A stretch of 15,191 nt of DNA from an uncultured Muribaculaceae bacterium (GTDB taxonomy: Bacteria > Bacteroidota > Bacteroidia > Bacteroidales > Muribaculaceae), in assembly GCA_910587545.1 (NCBI GenBank), contig CAJUMI010000032.1, positions 1-15,191 on the forward strand, written 5' to 3'. A program made the position numbers and the translations under genes. This document shows positions 14,025 through 15,191 of this stretch, piece by piece. How positions within the stretch are numbered: position 1 is the first letter of the stretch; each line of letters opens with the position of its first letter. The notes below the pieces were generated by a model. That model saw only the letters and a list, made by a program, of their open reading frames with translations. It made no database searches and was not told the origin of the DNA.

Positions 14025-15191
14025 GGCTTGATGTTTTTGACGATTGATATATAGCGGTCCATATCCTCTTTGGTCTGCATCTCTGTCACGGCGACGAGCA
14101 GCTCGCACTCGTCGACTTTCACGCCGGCGAGAATGCCTTCGGCCGCTGCGGCCTCGAGTATCATGTCGGCGGTCAGAGGATCGGCGACGCGGAACAGCGC
14201 TTCGTTGACCGTGGGGCGCTCTGGGAAGGCGAGACGCATGCGGCCTGTGGCGGCAAGGCCGTCGGCGAGATAGCGCAGACCGCCGTAGCCGAGATCGTTG
14301 ATGCGGCGCAGACCTTCGGCTCCGACGAGCGAGAGGTAGACGGCCGTGTGGAGAGCCATCAGGCCCTGGTTGGAGCAGATGTTGGATGTCGCTTTCTCGC
14401 GGCGTATGTGCTGCTCGCGGGCCTGAAGTGTGAGCACGAACACTCTCTGCCCGCGGCTGTCGGTGGTGGCTCCGACGATTCGGCCGGGGAGCTTGCGCAT
14501 CAGTGCTTTGGTCGTGCACATGTAGCCGAGATAGGGGCCGCCGTAGTTGAGGGGCATGCCGAGCGACTGAGCGTCGCCGCAGACGATGTCGGCGCCCAGA
14601 GACGCGGGAGTGCGGAGCACGCCGAGGGTCGACGCCTGACAGTTCATGATCAGCAAAGCCTTGGCCGCGTGGCAGGTGTCGGCCCAGCCGTCATATGACT
14701 CCACGATGCCGTAATAGTTGGGATAGGCGACAATCACGCCGGCGATGTCGCCGGCGTCGATCATTGACTCGAAACTCATGCGGTCGGTGACGCCTTCATG
14801 CTCGGGTATCACCTCGAGAGTGATGCCGTGATAGCGCGCATAGGTCGAGACGACCTGTGCGACAGCCGGGTTGACCGTGGCCGAAATTAAGACGCGTCGC
14901 TTCTTGCGGGTGCTGTTGACGGCCATGATCATGGCCTCGGCAGTGGCGGTGGCGCCGTCGTACATCGAGGCATTGCTGATCTCCATGCCGGTGAGCGCAC
15001 ACATCATCGACTGATATTCGAAGATATACTGGAGTGTTCCCTGGGAGATCTCTGGCTGATAGGGGGTGTAGGCGGTCAGGAACTCGGAGCGCGAGAGAAT
15101 GGAGTCGACCGCGGCCGGAGTGTAGTGGTCATAGTATCCCGCTCCGGCGAAGCACACCATGCGGCGGTTCATGTCGCCGAGACGCTCGAAG
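14021..15191 (-). CDS. gcvPA: Glycine dehydrogenase (decarboxylating), subunit 1 (partial, N-terminus beyond window)
   Basis: The visible 389 residues are the C-terminal majority of P-protein subunit 1, which is usually near 440 residues. The frame is open through the right edge (FERLGD before the first visible Met), so about 50-60 residues are missing. Landmarks are CFAGAGYYDHYTPAAVDSIL, AYTPYQPEISQGTLQ, SMYDGATATAEAM, AQSLGMPLNYGGPYLG, and REKATSNICSNQGLMAL. Subunits 1 and 2 form the working heterotetramer. The gene is first of those seen in this operon and overlaps gcvPB by four bases. In related genomes gcvH or gcvT may lie nearby, but neither is in this window. Confidence 0.96.
   Translation of the reverse strand, partial: FERLGDMNRRMVCFAGAGYYDHYTPAAVDSILSRSEFLTAYTPYQPEISQGTLQYIFEYQSMMCALTGMEISNASMYDGATATAEAMIMAVNSTRKKRRVLISATVNPAVAQVVSTYARYHGITLEVIPEHEGVTDRMSFESMIDAGDIAGVIVAYPNYYGIVESYDGWADTCHAAKALLIMNCQASTLGVLRTPASLGADIVCGDAQSLGMPLNYGGPYLGYMCTTKALMRKLPGRIVGATTDSRGQRVFVLTLQAREQHIRREKATSNICSNQGLMALHTAVYLSLVGAEGLRRINDLGYGGLRYLADGLAATGRMRLAFPERPTVNEALFRVADPLTADMILEAAAAEGILAGVKVDECELLVAVTEMQTKEDMDRYISIVKNIKP

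Noticed and set aside
14025..14519. A 165-codon open stretch in frame with gcvPB, upstream of its ATG
   Set aside because: It is rich in Arg, His and Pro, has no family features, and is the third-position shadow of gcvPA in another frame. The ATG at 14024, with the ATGA overlap, is the proper start.

Overview
The window looks like the chromosome of a Bacteroidales bacterium (Bacteroidota), possibly Muribaculaceae-like. Three things point there: a fimbrillin-type (type V) pilus locus with a DUF3575 gene and a DUF5119 anchor gene, promoter-like sequences of the Bacteroidetes form TTG-N20-TAnnTTTG, and A-rich translation starts mostly lacking Shine-Dalgarno sequences. Hand-counted GC is about 59-66% in most sampled genes, but falls to about 34% at the left edge and about 43% in the main fimbrillin gene. 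The family placement is inference from gene content only.

Layout. (1) 1-840: an AT-rich accessory edge. It holds the last 23 residues of an unknown protein, perhaps a transposase, and a membrane-anchored thioredoxin-like gene that appears split by a one-base frameshift. (2) 849-892: a perfect 16-bp hairpin that ends the leftward CoA-transferase operon. (3) 932-2852, minus strand: a small membrane protein with a Ser/Asp-rich repeat, followed by an acetyl-CoA hydrolase/succinate:acetate CoA-transferase. (4) 2838-2901: two interlocked divergent promoters, one for that operon and one for miaB. (5) 2917-4272: miaB, the tRNA methylthiotransferase. (6) 4438-11184, plus strand: a four-gene pilus cluster made of a DUF3575 protein, a DUF5119/Mfa2-like anchor lipoprotein, a fimbrillin, and a 1073-residue fimbrillin-family protein ending in a FISUMP-type domain that is probably a tip adhesin. 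(7) 11199-11242: a bidirectional terminator. (8) 11245-15191, minus strand: a glycine cleavage operon, gcvPA (cut by the window edge)-gcvPB-lpdA, with overlapping genes.

How the genes work together. The pilus cluster would make a surface fibre. The lipoproteins are exported to the outer membrane, a protease cuts at an Arg near the start of each mature pilin, and subunits polymerise by strand exchange from the anchor. A hairpin between the fimbrillin and the large tip-like gene may set their ratio. GcvPA, GcvPB and Lpd are the P-protein and L-protein of glycine decarboxylation. The CoA-transferase links acetyl-CoA, succinate and acetate in fermentative metabolism. The most unusual points are the interlocked promoter pair, the frameshifted thioredoxin gene beside a possible IS end, and the sharp composition mosaic in the pilus cluster. 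I found no CRISPR array, no tRNA or rRNA, and no clearly new defence system.
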